From contig NC_087067.1 in NCBI RefSeq assembly GCF_963678635.1, positions 5,372,647 through 5,436,646 of the forward strand: a stretch of 64,000 bases of DNA. Direction: 5' to 3'. Positions 22,982 to 33,633 of this stretch are shown in pieces (position 1 is the stretch's first letter; each line of letters opens with the position of its first letter). Source of the stretch: Symsagittifera roscoffensis. Taxonomy: Eukaryota; Xenacoelomorpha; Acoela; Convolutidae. Under the pieces are notes generated by a model. It made no database searches and was not told the origin of the DNA. It saw only the letters and a list, made by a program, of their open reading frames with translations. Position numbers and translations under genes: made by a program.

Positions 22982-24683
22982 ACCCTTTAAGTGTGAAATC
23001 CTGAGGGATTCCATAAAGTATCTGGGCCGCCTGGTGGACAAACATGGAGTGAGACCAGATCCCGAAGCGGTTGAAGCGGTGCTGACCTGGAAGGCACCTA
23101 AAACAGATACACAGCTGATGAGTTTTTTGGGATTCGCTAATTATTATCGAGAGTTCATCAAGGGGTATGCTGACAAAATATACCCCATGCAGAGGTTGAT
23201 GAGAAACAAGGGCAAAAAGTTCACTTGGACTGATGAGGCACAAGTTTCATTTGAAAACATCAAACGTGAACTTTGCGAGGGACCGGTCCTCGGCATGCCA
23301 ACAGAGAAGGGAAAGTTCGTGCTGGACACGGATGCATCAGTGCTTGCGATATCGGGCATACTTCACCAGGAGCAGGAGTGGAACGGGAGAACGGTTCTTC
23401 GTCCGATAGCCTACGGGAGTAAAGTCCTGAGTGATACTGAAATGAAGTACGGCGCACCAAAAGCGGAGATGTTTGCGGTGATCACTTTCGTGGAAAAATA
23501 CAGGGCCTACTTGGGGAGTGCTCCCTTCAAGTTACGTGTAGATAATCTTGCCCTTGCCTGGCTGAAAACCTATTCGATGTACCAAAGTTATATTGGTCGT
23601 TGGATCGTGCGCCTGGATGGATACCACATGATCATAGAGCACCGTACCCGTGACAAGCACCAGGACGCAGATAGCCTCAGTAAAAAGACAGAATTTTATG
23701 AGCGCTTCGAGGAGAAACAGGCTAACCAATCAGAAATCAAAGACGGGTTTTCCTTTCTGGACAAAGAAACCTACGACAAACTGCCACTTACTAGGTGGTT
23801 AGACAAGTCAGGGCATCCTATACCCGGACACCCTGACCTTCCAGTGGAGACGGCCGCGGAGCTAAAGCTTTTAGCCAGAGGCGAGCCTGTTCCGTTGGAT
23901 CTGCTAGTCCGATCCAATTTGGTACAGCAAGAACTTACCAGGCTGGGAATAAACAGCATGGCTCTATTGAACAGGACGGTGAACGTGGCGCTGGACGTCA
24001 TGGGAAAGCTCCGCGACTTGTTGGACAGGGAAGTGGATAGGCATGATCGTGAGTGGATGGAGACCATGCAGCGGTTGACTGTCACCGAGAGAATAGAGAA
24101 GAGGCCAGTGTCCATTCGCAGCCGAGGCGTTGAACGGGATTGCAGGTCGATAGTCAACCAGCTGGTGAGCTCGATGTCGAAGGAGGTCTTGTTGAGAACT
24201 TCGTTCACTGAATATGGAACACTGAATCAGAACCAAACCACTGAGGAAGTCAGGATCAAGTCGAAATCTAGCTTCACGAGGAGAGTGCATTTCACGGATG
24301 CAAAAGAAGAATACGAGCCGAGCCCAGATTGTTCGTCCGTGGACGAGACAAGGTCCGGGGAGTCTGATACATTCGAGCCAGTCAAGGACGACTCGTCTGA
24401 GGAGTCAGACACCTTTGAGCCCGTGCAGGACGACTTGTCCGGGGAGAGGTTGACGAGACCACCTAGGGGCAGAATTTTGTCCGGGGAGCCGGGTTCGAAG
24501 CGACCGATGGACAGAGTTTTGTCCGGGGAGTCGAGAGACATCTCAGACAACTTGGAATATGATGTTGGGGAATCAGTCGACTCAAGTGTTGACTCGAGGC
24601 CCCAGTCCTGGGACAACACATCTGAAACAACTTCCAATTCCGATATGTCAGAGATCTCAATCCACTCCTTATTGGTAGACTGA
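22914..24683 (+). pseudogene. pol: Pol fragment: RT thumb, RNase H and linker
   Basis: The frame begins in the RT connection (LKCKPFKCEIL, FLGFANYYREFIKGYA) and runs into a Ty3-type RNase H: DTDAS (first Asp), KAEMFAV (Glu), RVDNLALAWL (Asp) and HQDADSLSK (last Asp). A linker of about 300 residues follows, rich in Ser/Asp/Glu, with near-duplicate segments around SDTFEPV. Its DNA repeats TGTCCGGGGAG four times (24353, 24436, 24479, 24520), the same wording as the 3' polypurine-like tract. TGA at 24681-24683 interrupts the frame before integrase. The sequence continues in the same frame beyond it, so this is a nonsense mutation or a readthrough stop. Confidence 0.85.
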
Positions 24684-25664
24684 AAGCAGCGTGGGCTGGA
24701 CCGAGAAACGCATCAGGATCCAGACAGGGACAGATACACCTCAGATGAAGAGGGCACTGTGGTAGATAATGCCGCAGACGAGCTCGAGCTGATAGCAGTT
24801 TCGAAACGCCCAACCAGATTGCTGCCACATGGTACGGTCGTCCGTACCAATCTGGAACCATCTGTGCAGGAAGCGACGCCTTTGAAAAAGATATGGTGTG
24901 TCAAGTTGATGGACGATGCTCATGCTCCGGAGATAATGAGTGGGCAAATGAACGTGGTAAAGACGTATTTGAAAGCCAGGTACAGGCTGTCGGATCTCCT
25001 AAGGGCTCAACGAAATGATAGGATGACGAGCAGTCTGAAGAGATGGATCGAGAATGGAGCACCTGACAAGGGAGACTTGGAAGAAGACAGCTACAAGATC
25101 TTGAAGCAATTCTACCTGAAGCGAAACGACTTGTTGTACCTGAACAAGGACGGAATCGTAGCCTGCAAACGAAAAGAGGAGGACAAGGTCCTCTATAAAT
25201 ACAATTCAATAGTGTTACCACAGTTGTACCAGACCGAATTGCTCTTTCGCTCACATGATCAGATGGGCCATCAAGGCGTGGACAAAGTGTATAACAGGAT
25301 ACAGAAACGATTCGAATGGCCGGGATTGAAGAAGGCTTGTGAGAAGTGGATCGCCGCATGCCTGTCATGTCAGCAGGCGAAGGATCCCAGGAAACTAAGG
25401 TTCCCCCTACAGTCAATAGAGTCGTCAGGTTTCAACGAAGTGGTGCAAATTGATCATCAGAAAATCTGCATGACAGCAACGGGCTATAATCAGGTGCTGG
25501 TAATGATCGACCATTTTACGAAGTATGCGGAAGCAGCACCCTGCATGACAGCATCGGCGGAAGAAACATGCGATCATTTGATAAATGTGTGGATAGCGAG
25601 GCATGGCTGCCCCATCACGTTCCAATCGGACAATGGCAAAGCATTCGTCGGTGATCTCACGTAG
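24684..25664 (+). pseudogene. pol: Pol fragment: integrase zinc finger and core
   Basis: An HHCC-type zinc domain is visible (RSHDQMGHQGVDK, then CLSCQQAK), followed by the catalytic core with its first two Asp residues in VQIDHQ (codon at 25452) and QSDNGKAF (codon at 25629). TAG at 25662-25664 replaces the codon that is AAG (Lys) in the other element. The third catalytic residue therefore lies beyond the stop, in the same frame. Integrase joins the DNA copy to host chromosomes; this copy is interrupted. Confidence 0.85.
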
Positions 25665-27611
25665 GAGTTAATGAAAAGGTCGCAGGTAGCGCAGGCCCAC
25701 TCGACCACTTATCACCCGCAAACGAATGGCCTAGTCGAGAGGCAAAATCGCACACTGGTATCCATGCTGAGAGTCTATTGCTCGCGTTACATGGATGACT
25801 GGGACAAGCACTTGCCGCAAGTGATGGGTGCTTACAACAGCACGGAGCATTCCACCACGGGAATAAGTCCGCACATGATGTTAACGGGTCATGAAAAAGC
25901 GCTCCCGTTGACGTTTTTCTACCCTGAATATGAAGGGAAGAGGACAGCACCGCAAACGTACGTGCGGGATGTTATTAGAAGACAGCAGGACCTCAATGAC
26001 TTATGCAGGAGGAACACGCAACAGGCGCAAATTAGACAAAAAAGGAGGTTTGATAAAAGGACAGCCGATGCGAAAGCCTACTCAGTTGGCGACTACGTCT
26101 GGGTGTTCCAGGAAGTGGTTCCACCAAAAGGAACCAAGAAATTATTAAAGAAATGGCGTGGTCCATTTCAGATAACAGATGTGCACCAAGGAGGTCGTTT
26201 TTATCGATTGAGCACTGAAAGAGCAGCTCATTACGAAAATATCAAACCACACAATGCCTCGTCAGAGGAATGGTGGATCCCAGCGGACATGCAAGAAGGA
26301 GACTATTTGATAGTGGATCCTGCTTGTGAAGTGAATGAAAGGGGTACTCGCGACAAAAACGACGGGAATGAGGTGGTGGACGATTGCGACCTACCACTGG
26401 ACCTCGAGTTGACCGAGCGAGTAGAGGTGGACGATGAAACTCTACCTTATGCCGAGGAAGACTGGGACTGCCCGGAACAAATCGAAATTGACAAAGGAAT
26501 ACAGCCTGACTTTCCTCTCACTATGGAAACACGCCAGAGCAAGAGAGAAAAAAACAAGAAGAAATACAATCCGTACGGCGAGGATTTCGTTGTAGACAGG
26601 ATAGTTGTAAGTGATGTCATAAACTCGCTAGTGGGACTGGACGAAGTGGCAGTGCTCGACGAAATCGACTTGGTGAATGATATGGATCAGGATTGGATCG
26701 ACGATCGATCAGAACCGGAAGTGGAGTTCGAGCCAGAAGCGGAACAGACTCATGAGCAAGAACTAACGAACTTGCGCGTGCTCGAATGGCTTCATGATCT
26801 GCCGACAGATCCAAAAGAGACGATTCTGACGATTCTGACGATTCAGGACGTCGATAAAGACGGCATCAAATACATCAGTCATGACAATACCGAGTCCAAC
26901 TGGGTCGCCCCAGATGGTCCTCTACGTGTTCCACAATCCAACTTCGATCTCCTAGACTTTGGGCGATCGACGGGGACGTCTATGGATATTTTTGTCCGGG
27001 GAGTGGGGGTAGGACTCACCCACACCGAAAACCTGATAATAAAAAAATTGAAATCGGCAAGAGAAACCGGAGAATTAGAGACAGAGGGCGAGAATGCTAA
27101 AAAACCACCTTTTGGACGAATCTTTGATTCGTATTTTGATCTACCGAACCCTTATTCAAACAATATCGTCATAACGGACAGCGATTTCATACTCACGGAA
27201 CGCACGTGCGCTATAGCGATAACAGCGGACGTAAGCTTCAAAACAGCACTAGCGGCTGATTTCAAAAGAGAGTATAAGAACATCGAATTTTTATGGAAAC
27301 AGAGGCCTGGTGTGGGAGGGATGATAGCGCTGCCCCCTGTTGCATCACATATACCAGGGAAATATTTGTGTTTCCTGGTTACCAAGGCCACTGATAGACA
27401 ACACGTAGATCCAAAGAGCTTGGTATTGGCCTTGACTCGACTTAGGGATTTTTTGGTTGAGAGAGGAGTGACCTCTCTCTCGTTACCACTATATGATCCT
27501 AAAAGGGGAAAGCTACATCCGAGAGAGTTGTACGCACTTGTACATGTGATATTTTCAGAAACTGACATAGAGGTTTACTTACATAAAAAATACTATCTGA
27601 GCATATGCTAG
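25665..27611 (+). pseudogene. pol: Pol fragment: integrase C-terminus plus macrodomain-like module
   Basis: The frame opens with the rest of the integrase core (YHPQTNGLVERQNR, with the catalytic Glu) and the GPY/F-type C-terminal module (KWRGPFQI, FYRLST). About 270 acidic, low-complexity residues follow. A compact domain then runs from about residue 500 to 644 (27168-27600). Its wording (ITADVSF near the start, then GKYLCFLVTKATD, LALTRLRDFLVERG, SLPLYDP, FSETDI) matches the pattern of TARG1/ALC1-like macrodomains, which bind or remove ADP-ribose. Lys572 aligns with the catalytic Lys region (LITKK) of human TARG1 as I recall it. The Asp of the GCGLD loop is not obvious. Alignment is from memory, so ligand binding is plausible but catalysis is uncertain. 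The same module ends the pol of the other element (50659-50231). Confidence 0.7.
26993..27030 (+). promoter_or_regulatory. Internal polypurine-like tract conserved in both elements
   Basis: TGTCCGGGGAGTGGGGGTAGGA is purine-rich. Its first twelve bases are identical to the tract that abuts the 3' LTR (37673-37684). The region is almost unchanged at the nucleotide level in the minus element (50710-50760) although neighbouring codons differ. It could be a second plus-strand priming site or another cis signal. Confidence 0.4.
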
Positions 27612-28086
27612 GAATTGCGTTTGGCGATAAGTGGTTTTTATTAAGTTACTTGATAAGAATTAGTGTCAGGTTTTAGATTAGGTTAGGTTTTAGGTACAAT
27701 ATTAAGGATTATGTTTTTTTGTGATAATATAGATGTGTGATGTTTATGTGTTTATGTGTTATGTTAATGTTATGATATGTTTCATGTTTTGTGTCATAAA
27801 AGACCTGGAGTACTCCAGGTCATCAAGGTGACAGCGCTCATTCGTGCTACCCTGACAAAGATACAGGTGGACGATCCACCTTGGTGCTAAATTTTTAAAT
27901 CAGAATTGAGAAGAGAATTTCAATGGAGAGTTTTAAAGAGTTGAATGATGTTGTATCCAAAAATGATGGTTTTAAGTCGCGACTTGCTTTTTAGATCTTG
28001 ATTGATCAGAAATTGTTTATTGAATCCATTGAATCAAAACGAGACAGGAAGACACTGCACGACAGCAAGAATCAACACGATAAGAA
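27612..28086 (+). other. Spacer between pol and ORF A with strong RNA hairpins
   Basis: There is no gene. After T- and GT-rich sequence, 27802-27821 is a perfect 20-base palindrome (GACCTGGAGTACTCCAGGTC). At 27865-27881 AGGTGGA and TCCACCT can pair around a three-base loop. CAAGGTG at 27824 and CACCTTG at 27877 can also pair. It lies directly before ORF A and may be an internal initiation or processing signal. Confidence 0.45.
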
Positions 28087-30633
28087 ATGGGTGACACAAA
28101 CGAACTTATGGAATTCCTCTCAGCGAGTCTAGGAGCGTCTCTAGACGAGATCTATCAGCGGCTGATCGATTGTGATTTTACACGAGAAGACCCGGGGCTG
28201 GCGATGTTTGTGGTCGCGCTCCTCAATGCATTAGGACGAGAGGGTCGAGGGAACCGCCCTACGGAAGTCGTGTTAATGTTGGCCTTCGGTGAGTCCGGGA
28301 CCGCCGAGAGAGGTCGAAATCGACTGGTGAGATGGCGGCGTGGAGAAGTGTCTGGCCACGACCTGGCTCGTGAGCCAGGACTAGGTGAACAGAGGGACCA
28401 CCGGCTAGGTGAGATGCCCTTACCAGTCCAACCGGCGCAGCCACTCATCGGAGCGAAGAGACAACGTGATGGGCCAGGCCCGTCACATTCGGTCGACTCT
28501 CCAACAGCTGCTCCTCCTTCGAAGAGAGTGAGGGTGAGTGAAATAGAGATCCAGACGTCGGAGACGATCGAGACGCTGGAGAAGAAGGAGAGAGAGCAGA
28601 GCGAGCTGTGTGCCAAACTCCAGGAGTATAGGGCGATAGCTCGAGAAAGAGACGAATGGAAGAAGAAATATGAAGATCTGCAGGTGGCCTACAAGGAGGA
28701 TGAAATAAAGCACCTGAAGGAGCTGTATATGGCGAAGGTGAGCCGAGTGTCACAGGAAGTTCTGGCGACAATGAAATCCTCGGAGGGATCCAGCGACACA
28801 TGCCCCAGGACAAGAGTACAGGAGCTGTGTGCATCGAGAGGGCCCGAGGCTTTGGATTTGCGTGCATCGAGAGGACCCGAGGCTCCTCAGCAGACACAAC
28901 CGTCTGCTTCCAGTCAAAGGAACACGATACCGGACCCTTCTGACACCTACCTTGCTCCTCAGTTCCAAGAATCGTTCAACCAAGTGGCCAGAGCAACAAT
29001 GGATGAGATGAACCGAACCACTGGACGGACATTGGGTAGGATCGTTCCTTCCCAACGTCGTGATCATTCATCTAATAGCTCGGAGCGAGCACCCCACACG
29101 GTAGTGTCCTCGGGGACTGCGCATGGCAGAACCTATCAAAAGTCCCGCGTGGTAGACATTAGGAAGAATCTGATGACACGTCACCAATTCACGCAAGTAG
29201 CTACGGAGCATCCTCGAGCCTGCCTGAATGACATGAGCTGGAACCCCGCTACGAGCGACCAGGTAATTCCCCCTGGGAGTCGCCACTTGATCATAGGAGA
29301 CAGTTTGGTGAGGGATCTGAATGAGATCTTCGTCTATGGTCAGACTACCACTCTGTCCTTTGGAGGAGCCTCAGTGGCTCAGGTCATCAAGATGATGGAA
29401 TTCCAGAGCGAGGATCACCTGGATACGCTGGTGATAATGCTGGGAACCAACGACGTCTCGAGAGCCCCAGTGACTCCGGAGAGCAAGTGGGAGCCTCTGC
29501 TGGTATGCCTCCTGAATGAACTGAAGGAGAAGTACAGGCCCAGGTTTGTGGTGCTGTGCACGATACCACAAAACCCGCTGGTGGGCACCACAGTGGCAGA
29601 TTTCATGAATGGCAACGTGACACGATGGAACGAAATGATCCGTAATCTGGTGAGAAACAATCCTGGCGAGTTGCGACTTCTGTATCTTGAAAACACGCTG
29701 CGCATGATTGATCACATCGCGCTTACCAGAGATGGAATACATTTCAACACCCAACGAGGAAGACACTGGGTGAATGATGTACTTCAGACGCAGTTGAGGG
29801 AAGTGGAGCAGGAGTCGAGGGCGACCAGTTCTCTGGCTCGGACCAGCTCGACCGGAGGAAGTAGAATAAGGGAAAGCGTGCCCGAATCCCTCGTCAACCG
29901 CCTAGGGCCCTTGGCAATGGAGACGGCTGTAGCCACACCCATCGCTCCGAGCTCAAACGTGAGAGAGAGGCTAGGAACTGCTCCTCCTCCCAGAACACAA
30001 CCGCTTGAAAGCCGACTCGGGAGATCAGTGGTTCAGAACCGGAATAACTCCCAGACCGTGTTTAGGAGGAACGATCAGCCCGCCACGGCAAACCCTGCTT
30101 CAGCAGCAGGACCGTCTACGAGCGCCGTGCCAGCAGAGGGAATTGAACCAGGCAGCGTGCTGCTTTGGAACCGATCAGACCCTAGTCATTGGGGACAGTA
30201 CAAGACGGACATGTCCACGAAGTTGAACATGAATACCCTGACGTGTCGGGAGGACGCGATGAGAATGATTGGCGGAGAAAGTCCCACAGTGTCGCGACTA
30301 TATCGGATACCGGGCGTGGATTGGCTGCTAGCCGAGCAGGAGCAGTTCAGCTCTACGACTGCGTTCCGGCAGGCAGACTTGAATGGGTTGCCTCAGGACA
30401 ATACCTTTGGACCTTTGAACACCCGGTCTCTTACGGACATCCGACAGAGAGCCCGGGAATTGACGCCACCTGCTCGCAAGGGCAAGTTTCAGGCAGAGAA
30501 CAAGCCCAATAACAAGCATCACAAGATGTACAGGCAGTTTGCTAAGCCACCCGGTCAGACGCCTGGCGGTTATTCGAGGGACTACCCCGGACGACCACGG
30601 TGGATGGAGATGACAAGAGATATGGGAAACTGA
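28087..30633 (+). CDS. Retroelement ORF A: coiled coil plus SGNH/GDSL hydrolase (848 aa)
   Basis: This is the only long uninterrupted cassette gene. Residues 1-105 form a helical N-terminal domain, also present in the minus element (49841-49377). Residues about 150-240 are rich in Glu/Lys/Arg and predict a coiled coil, and a Ser/Pro-rich region follows. Residues about 398-575 form an SGNH hydrolase: block I GDSL with Ser406, block II FGGAS with Gly427, block III GTND with Asn455, and block V DGIH with Asp549 and His552. All catalytic residues are present. SGNH enzymes are esterases or lipases; esterase domains are known in ORF1 of some CR1-type LINEs and GDSL genes in bdelloid Terminons, but I know of no such Ty3 cassette. 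The C-terminus is basic (KGKF, NNKHHK). The TGA stop overlaps the ATG of ORF B in TGATG. The start is the first ATG of the frame. Confidence 0.8.
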   Translation: MGDTNELMEFLSASLGASLDEIYQRLIDCDFTREDPGLAMFVVALLNALGREGRGNRPTEVVLMLAFGESGTAERGRNRLVRWRRGEVSGHDLAREPGLGEQRDHRLGEMPLPVQPAQPLIGAKRQRDGPGPSHSVDSPTAAPPSKRVRVSEIEIQTSETIETLEKKEREQSELCAKLQEYRAIARERDEWKKKYEDLQVAYKEDEIKHLKELYMAKVSRVSQEVLATMKSSEGSSDTCPRTRVQELCASRGPEALDLRASRGPEAPQQTQPSASSQRNTIPDPSDTYLAPQFQESFNQVARATMDEMNRTTGRTLGRIVPSQRRDHSSNSSERAPHTVVSSGTAHGRTYQKSRVVDIRKNLMTRHQFTQVATEHPRACLNDMSWNPATSDQVIPPGSRHLIIGDSLVRDLNEIFVYGQTTTLSFGGASVAQVIKMMEFQSEDHLDTLVIMLGTNDVSRAPVTPESKWEPLLVCLLNELKEKYRPRFVVLCTIPQNPLVGTTVADFMNGNVTRWNEMIRNLVRNNPGELRLLYLENTLRMIDHIALTRDGIHFNTQRGRHWVNDVLQTQLREVEQESRATSSLARTSSTGGSRIRESVPESLVNRLGPLAMETAVATPIAPSSNVRERLGTAPPPRTQPLESRLGRSVVQNRNNSQTVFRRNDQPATANPASAAGPSTSAVPAEGIEPGSVLLWNRSDPSHWGQYKTDMSTKLNMNTLTCREDAMRMIGGESPTVSRLYRIPGVDWLLAEQEQFSSTTAFRQADLNGLPQDNTFGPLNTRSLTDIRQRARELTPPARKGKFQAENKPNNKHHKMYRQFAKPPGQTPGGYSRDYPGRPRWMEMTRDMGN

Positions 30634-30842
30634 TGGCCCCAATAGGCGACGGCCTATTTGCAGCTTATGATCCTTTGGATATGAAAGCTGCCAAGTATCT
30701 GATTGTGGCCAGTTCCGATTATCTCTATACGCCCCGTTCTCTCTTTTGGCCCGACGTGATTTTCTTGACGGCGCCTAAATTGGACTGGGGACAGGCAATA
30801 GGCATGATGATAAGTGTACGAAGGGTGGTCAGCCGCAGGTGA
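30633..30842 (+). pseudogene. ORF B, 5' fragment
   Basis: It starts at the ATG within TGATG that ends ORF A. The peptide contains AAKYLIVASSDYLYTP and LFWPDV, matched in the other element by ARVIILAGSDF and LFWPETL. A frameshift at about 30820 ends this frame at TGA 30840-30842, and the homologous sequence continues in frame 2. The stop-start overlap suggests termination-reinitiation translation after ORF A. Confidence 0.6.
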
Positions 30843-32890
30843 TAGTGGTTGCAGGCTCAAATGATCATCTGCAAAGAAGGGGCTTGTTGTCACGTCTGAC
30901 GGATGGGTCGATCGCGAGCAACGAGGTCATAGGGGAGGCGATAATGACACTGCTCTCGGCGATGGCTGAGGTAGAAGCAGCAGCAAAACAAGGTTTCACC
31001 CAAAATGTAGTGAAGGCGGTCTTTGTGTTGTCACCAGGGTACGCTGCATTGCCAGAACCTCTTCAGTTTATGTACACAATGGTCACAACGATAGCAGAGG
31101 GGAGGTTCAACGTGATAATTCCTGCCCCGAACAGAGTAGTAGACCCAGACAATTACTACACGTCCCGATCTGAGCTTCCCGCCGTTTGGGCTGACATTTC
31201 CAATGCCATACAGGGGCTCAAAGATTGTAGCACAACTCGGTTGGTGCTAGATGAGGTTCTGGGGTTGGAGCTGTCCAACTTTGCCAGATTGCTGAAGTTA
31301 AGACCAGGGGTGGATGACGATCATCTGTTAGTACAACAGGTGGCTGATGATCTCTGGTTCGATCATGCCGAGGATGAGCAGGGCAGGACAGTCAGGAAGA
31401 ACATGACATCAGCGGAAGAAGATCACGTGGCAATGGCTTTGCGCACGAAGCCGCACAATAACGTGTGGTTGTATTTGTCACCAAGGCTGTGCACCTTGGG
31501 TGAGGACGCGTTCGAGCATGCGCCGGCAGTGATAAAAGAGATACACGTGTATCTGAAAAACTTGTTTGATGCCCGGGAGTTAGCTGGGGGCATGATGTTG
31601 AAATTGATGCAGGACGTAAACACGATGTCGCTGGACAAGTTCCAAGCTGACGTGCTAGCCACGAGGGCACAGTCTGAACGATCGGATGCCATTTTGGGTG
31701 GAATGGGAGTGGGATGGACGCCATCCTTCCTGTCGACGTGCTATCCTAGGGCATCCCGGAACCTGATCGCGAGTTTTGTCAAGGACATCAGGAAGTTGTC
31801 GATTGGCCTGATATTAGCCTTATACGTGACATTTGGTCATGAAAATTTCGTGAAGGGGCCGGCGAATCTCTTCACCCAAGCGTTGGCAGATTTGAGATTG
31901 GATGGACTCCTGACTCTGATTGCCATGACCCACGGTCGACTGGGTGATTTGCTCGTGCTGTTGCGTTACCCTGAACAACTACAGGGACCGAGTCGTGAGT
32001 TCAATGCACAGTTGGAAACCGCCTCGCTCAGGAAGATGAAAGACTGGAGGACTCTCCTGCTCCAATATCTCTTGCAACAAAACAGAAGCGTTACGGGAGA
32101 AGATAAGGTGGCGACGGATGCGGGTGAGTGTAAGCAATATTGTGGCATGCCCTTGCTGACAGATTTGGCTGTCATGATGCGGATCGATCCGTTGGCTCTG
32201 ATTCACGGACTGCGGGAATTCGTCACGGTGGTGTATGGACCGGTGGTGTCTTTCGCGTTCCCGGTCGTGCAAGTCAAGGCATACAGGAATTCTGTGTTGT
32301 ATGTCAACCTGGTCTCAGTCGTGGACTGTTCCGTGCTGAACTGGGTAGAGCAGAGGGAGTTGAGAGGGCTGGCCAGTGATGATAGGCTGTTCGGAAGAAT
32401 AGCGGAGCCAGGTTGGGTGTTGATGGATTTCAACAACCACTTCAAGTGCCGAATCCAGTTTAACCCGAAGCTTTGGAATTTGAGACCAGTAGTGAAGGAT
32501 ACAGGAGCGGCTATAGGAGTCCCACTCCTACCAGAGGCCTATGCACACGCGAAAGAGAACCAGCAAGCGTGGCTTTCTGGGTCCAGGCCGCTGCCGGACC
32601 AATGCCCTCGATATCCACCGATAAGGAGGATGTTGTTGGGAGTCACATCTCCCATCATTGCCCCTCGCATCGGAGCAGCTCGTGATGCAGAGAAGAGAAT
32701 GTTGAAGTGGAGTGAAGGGATAGAGCCGCGCTTCATAGGCTGGAATGTTGCAGCCGCGCACACGTTTGACTTCTCATTTCCTGATGCTTGGAGTAGGAAA
32801 AAGATCAAGGCCTACCTTCCAGGAGACCAGAGGTCTCGGCCGAAATGTGGAACGAAGTGTATTCTCCCACAGATGATTTATCAAGACTGA
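30820..32890 (+). CDS. Retroelement ORF B main part (about 690 aa), unknown function
   Basis: The open frame with ATG at 30839 continues ORF B after the frameshift. No family is recognised. Near its start is VVAGSNDHLQRRGLL, conserved as FAGLNDHLHSAGLL in the other element. This GxND pattern after a hydrophobic strand recalls block III of SGNH folds, but no paired DxxH could be fixed. Later conserved runs are LLTDL, YGPVVSFAFP, AYRNSV and VLNW, all matched in 46233-45175. No signal peptide or transmembrane helix is seen, so it is not an envelope protein. A further frameshift near 32845-32890 separates it from the following frame, which matches the C-terminus of ORF B of the other element. Confidence 0.65.
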
Positions 32891-33633
32891 AGTGGTCAGG
32901 AGAAGTGAAAGTAGTGATGCTGGAAGTGGCAAAGGAGAGCAGAGGAGGCTCATATATAACAATAGAGGATCTGGCACCACATGGCGAGGAAACCGTAGAA
33001 TTCCTGGTGAACGATGAATTGTTTTATCACGCAGGAGACATGACCGTACCGGCTCGGCCGGACTCGGGCATAGACTCACGACAAGGACCTTCAGGACCCA
33101 AGCCAAAACCTGATGCAGGTGATGATGAATTGATGGATCAGGACGATGACGACGACGACATCGAGGGAAAGACGGGAAAACCGGGTGAGACAGATCTGGG
33201 AGCGTTGGAGAGAGACTTGTTAGAATACCGGTTTAATGAAGACGACGATAGGGAAGTCGATGGGAGTCTGTTGCTAATGACGCCATCGTCTTTCATGTCC
33301 ACTACAAAGGAGGCGTCGGCCGACTTATCCCCGATGGACCCAATAAGCCAGGCGAGAGAATGCCGAAGCAGGGATCCGCAGAGGTTGCTCCATGGGTCAC
33401 CGAGGAGGAGAAAAATCGAAGAATCAATGAGGGTATCCTTCCTAAGTACGCTGCCGGAAGAGGATTGGGAGAGATATCAAAGTGAGTTAGAAGGCAAGAC
33501 AGGGGCAACCTGGAGCCGAGTGAATTTCATGGAAAGATCATGGGACGTGATAAGGCGATATGGGACGCAGTCCATAATGAAGGTGGGATTGAACCAACCC
33601 ATCATGCGCGTGAGGTCCTGGAGAAAAAAGTGA
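32845..33633 (+). pseudogene. End of ORF B and start of ORF C (frame 1)
   Basis: The first 70 residues resemble the last part of ORF B in the minus element. The rest is acidic and low complexity, with a run of Asp (residues about 95-105), and corresponds to the acidic start of ORF C there (45090-44776). Overlap with the ORF B frame and a shift to frame 0 near 33540 show that indels break this copy. No domain is recognised. Confidence 0.5.

Noticed and set aside
23964-24637. Minus-strand frames opposite the pol linker, including a Ser/Asp-rich one of 136 residues
   Set aside because: They are shadows of the Ser/Asp/Glu-rich codons of pol on the plus strand, which is confirmed by homology to the second element.
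27795-27885. Hammerhead or HDV-type ribozyme in the pol/ORF A spacer
   Set aside because: The conserved CTGATGA...GAAA core of hammerheads and the HDV-type nested pairing are not visible.
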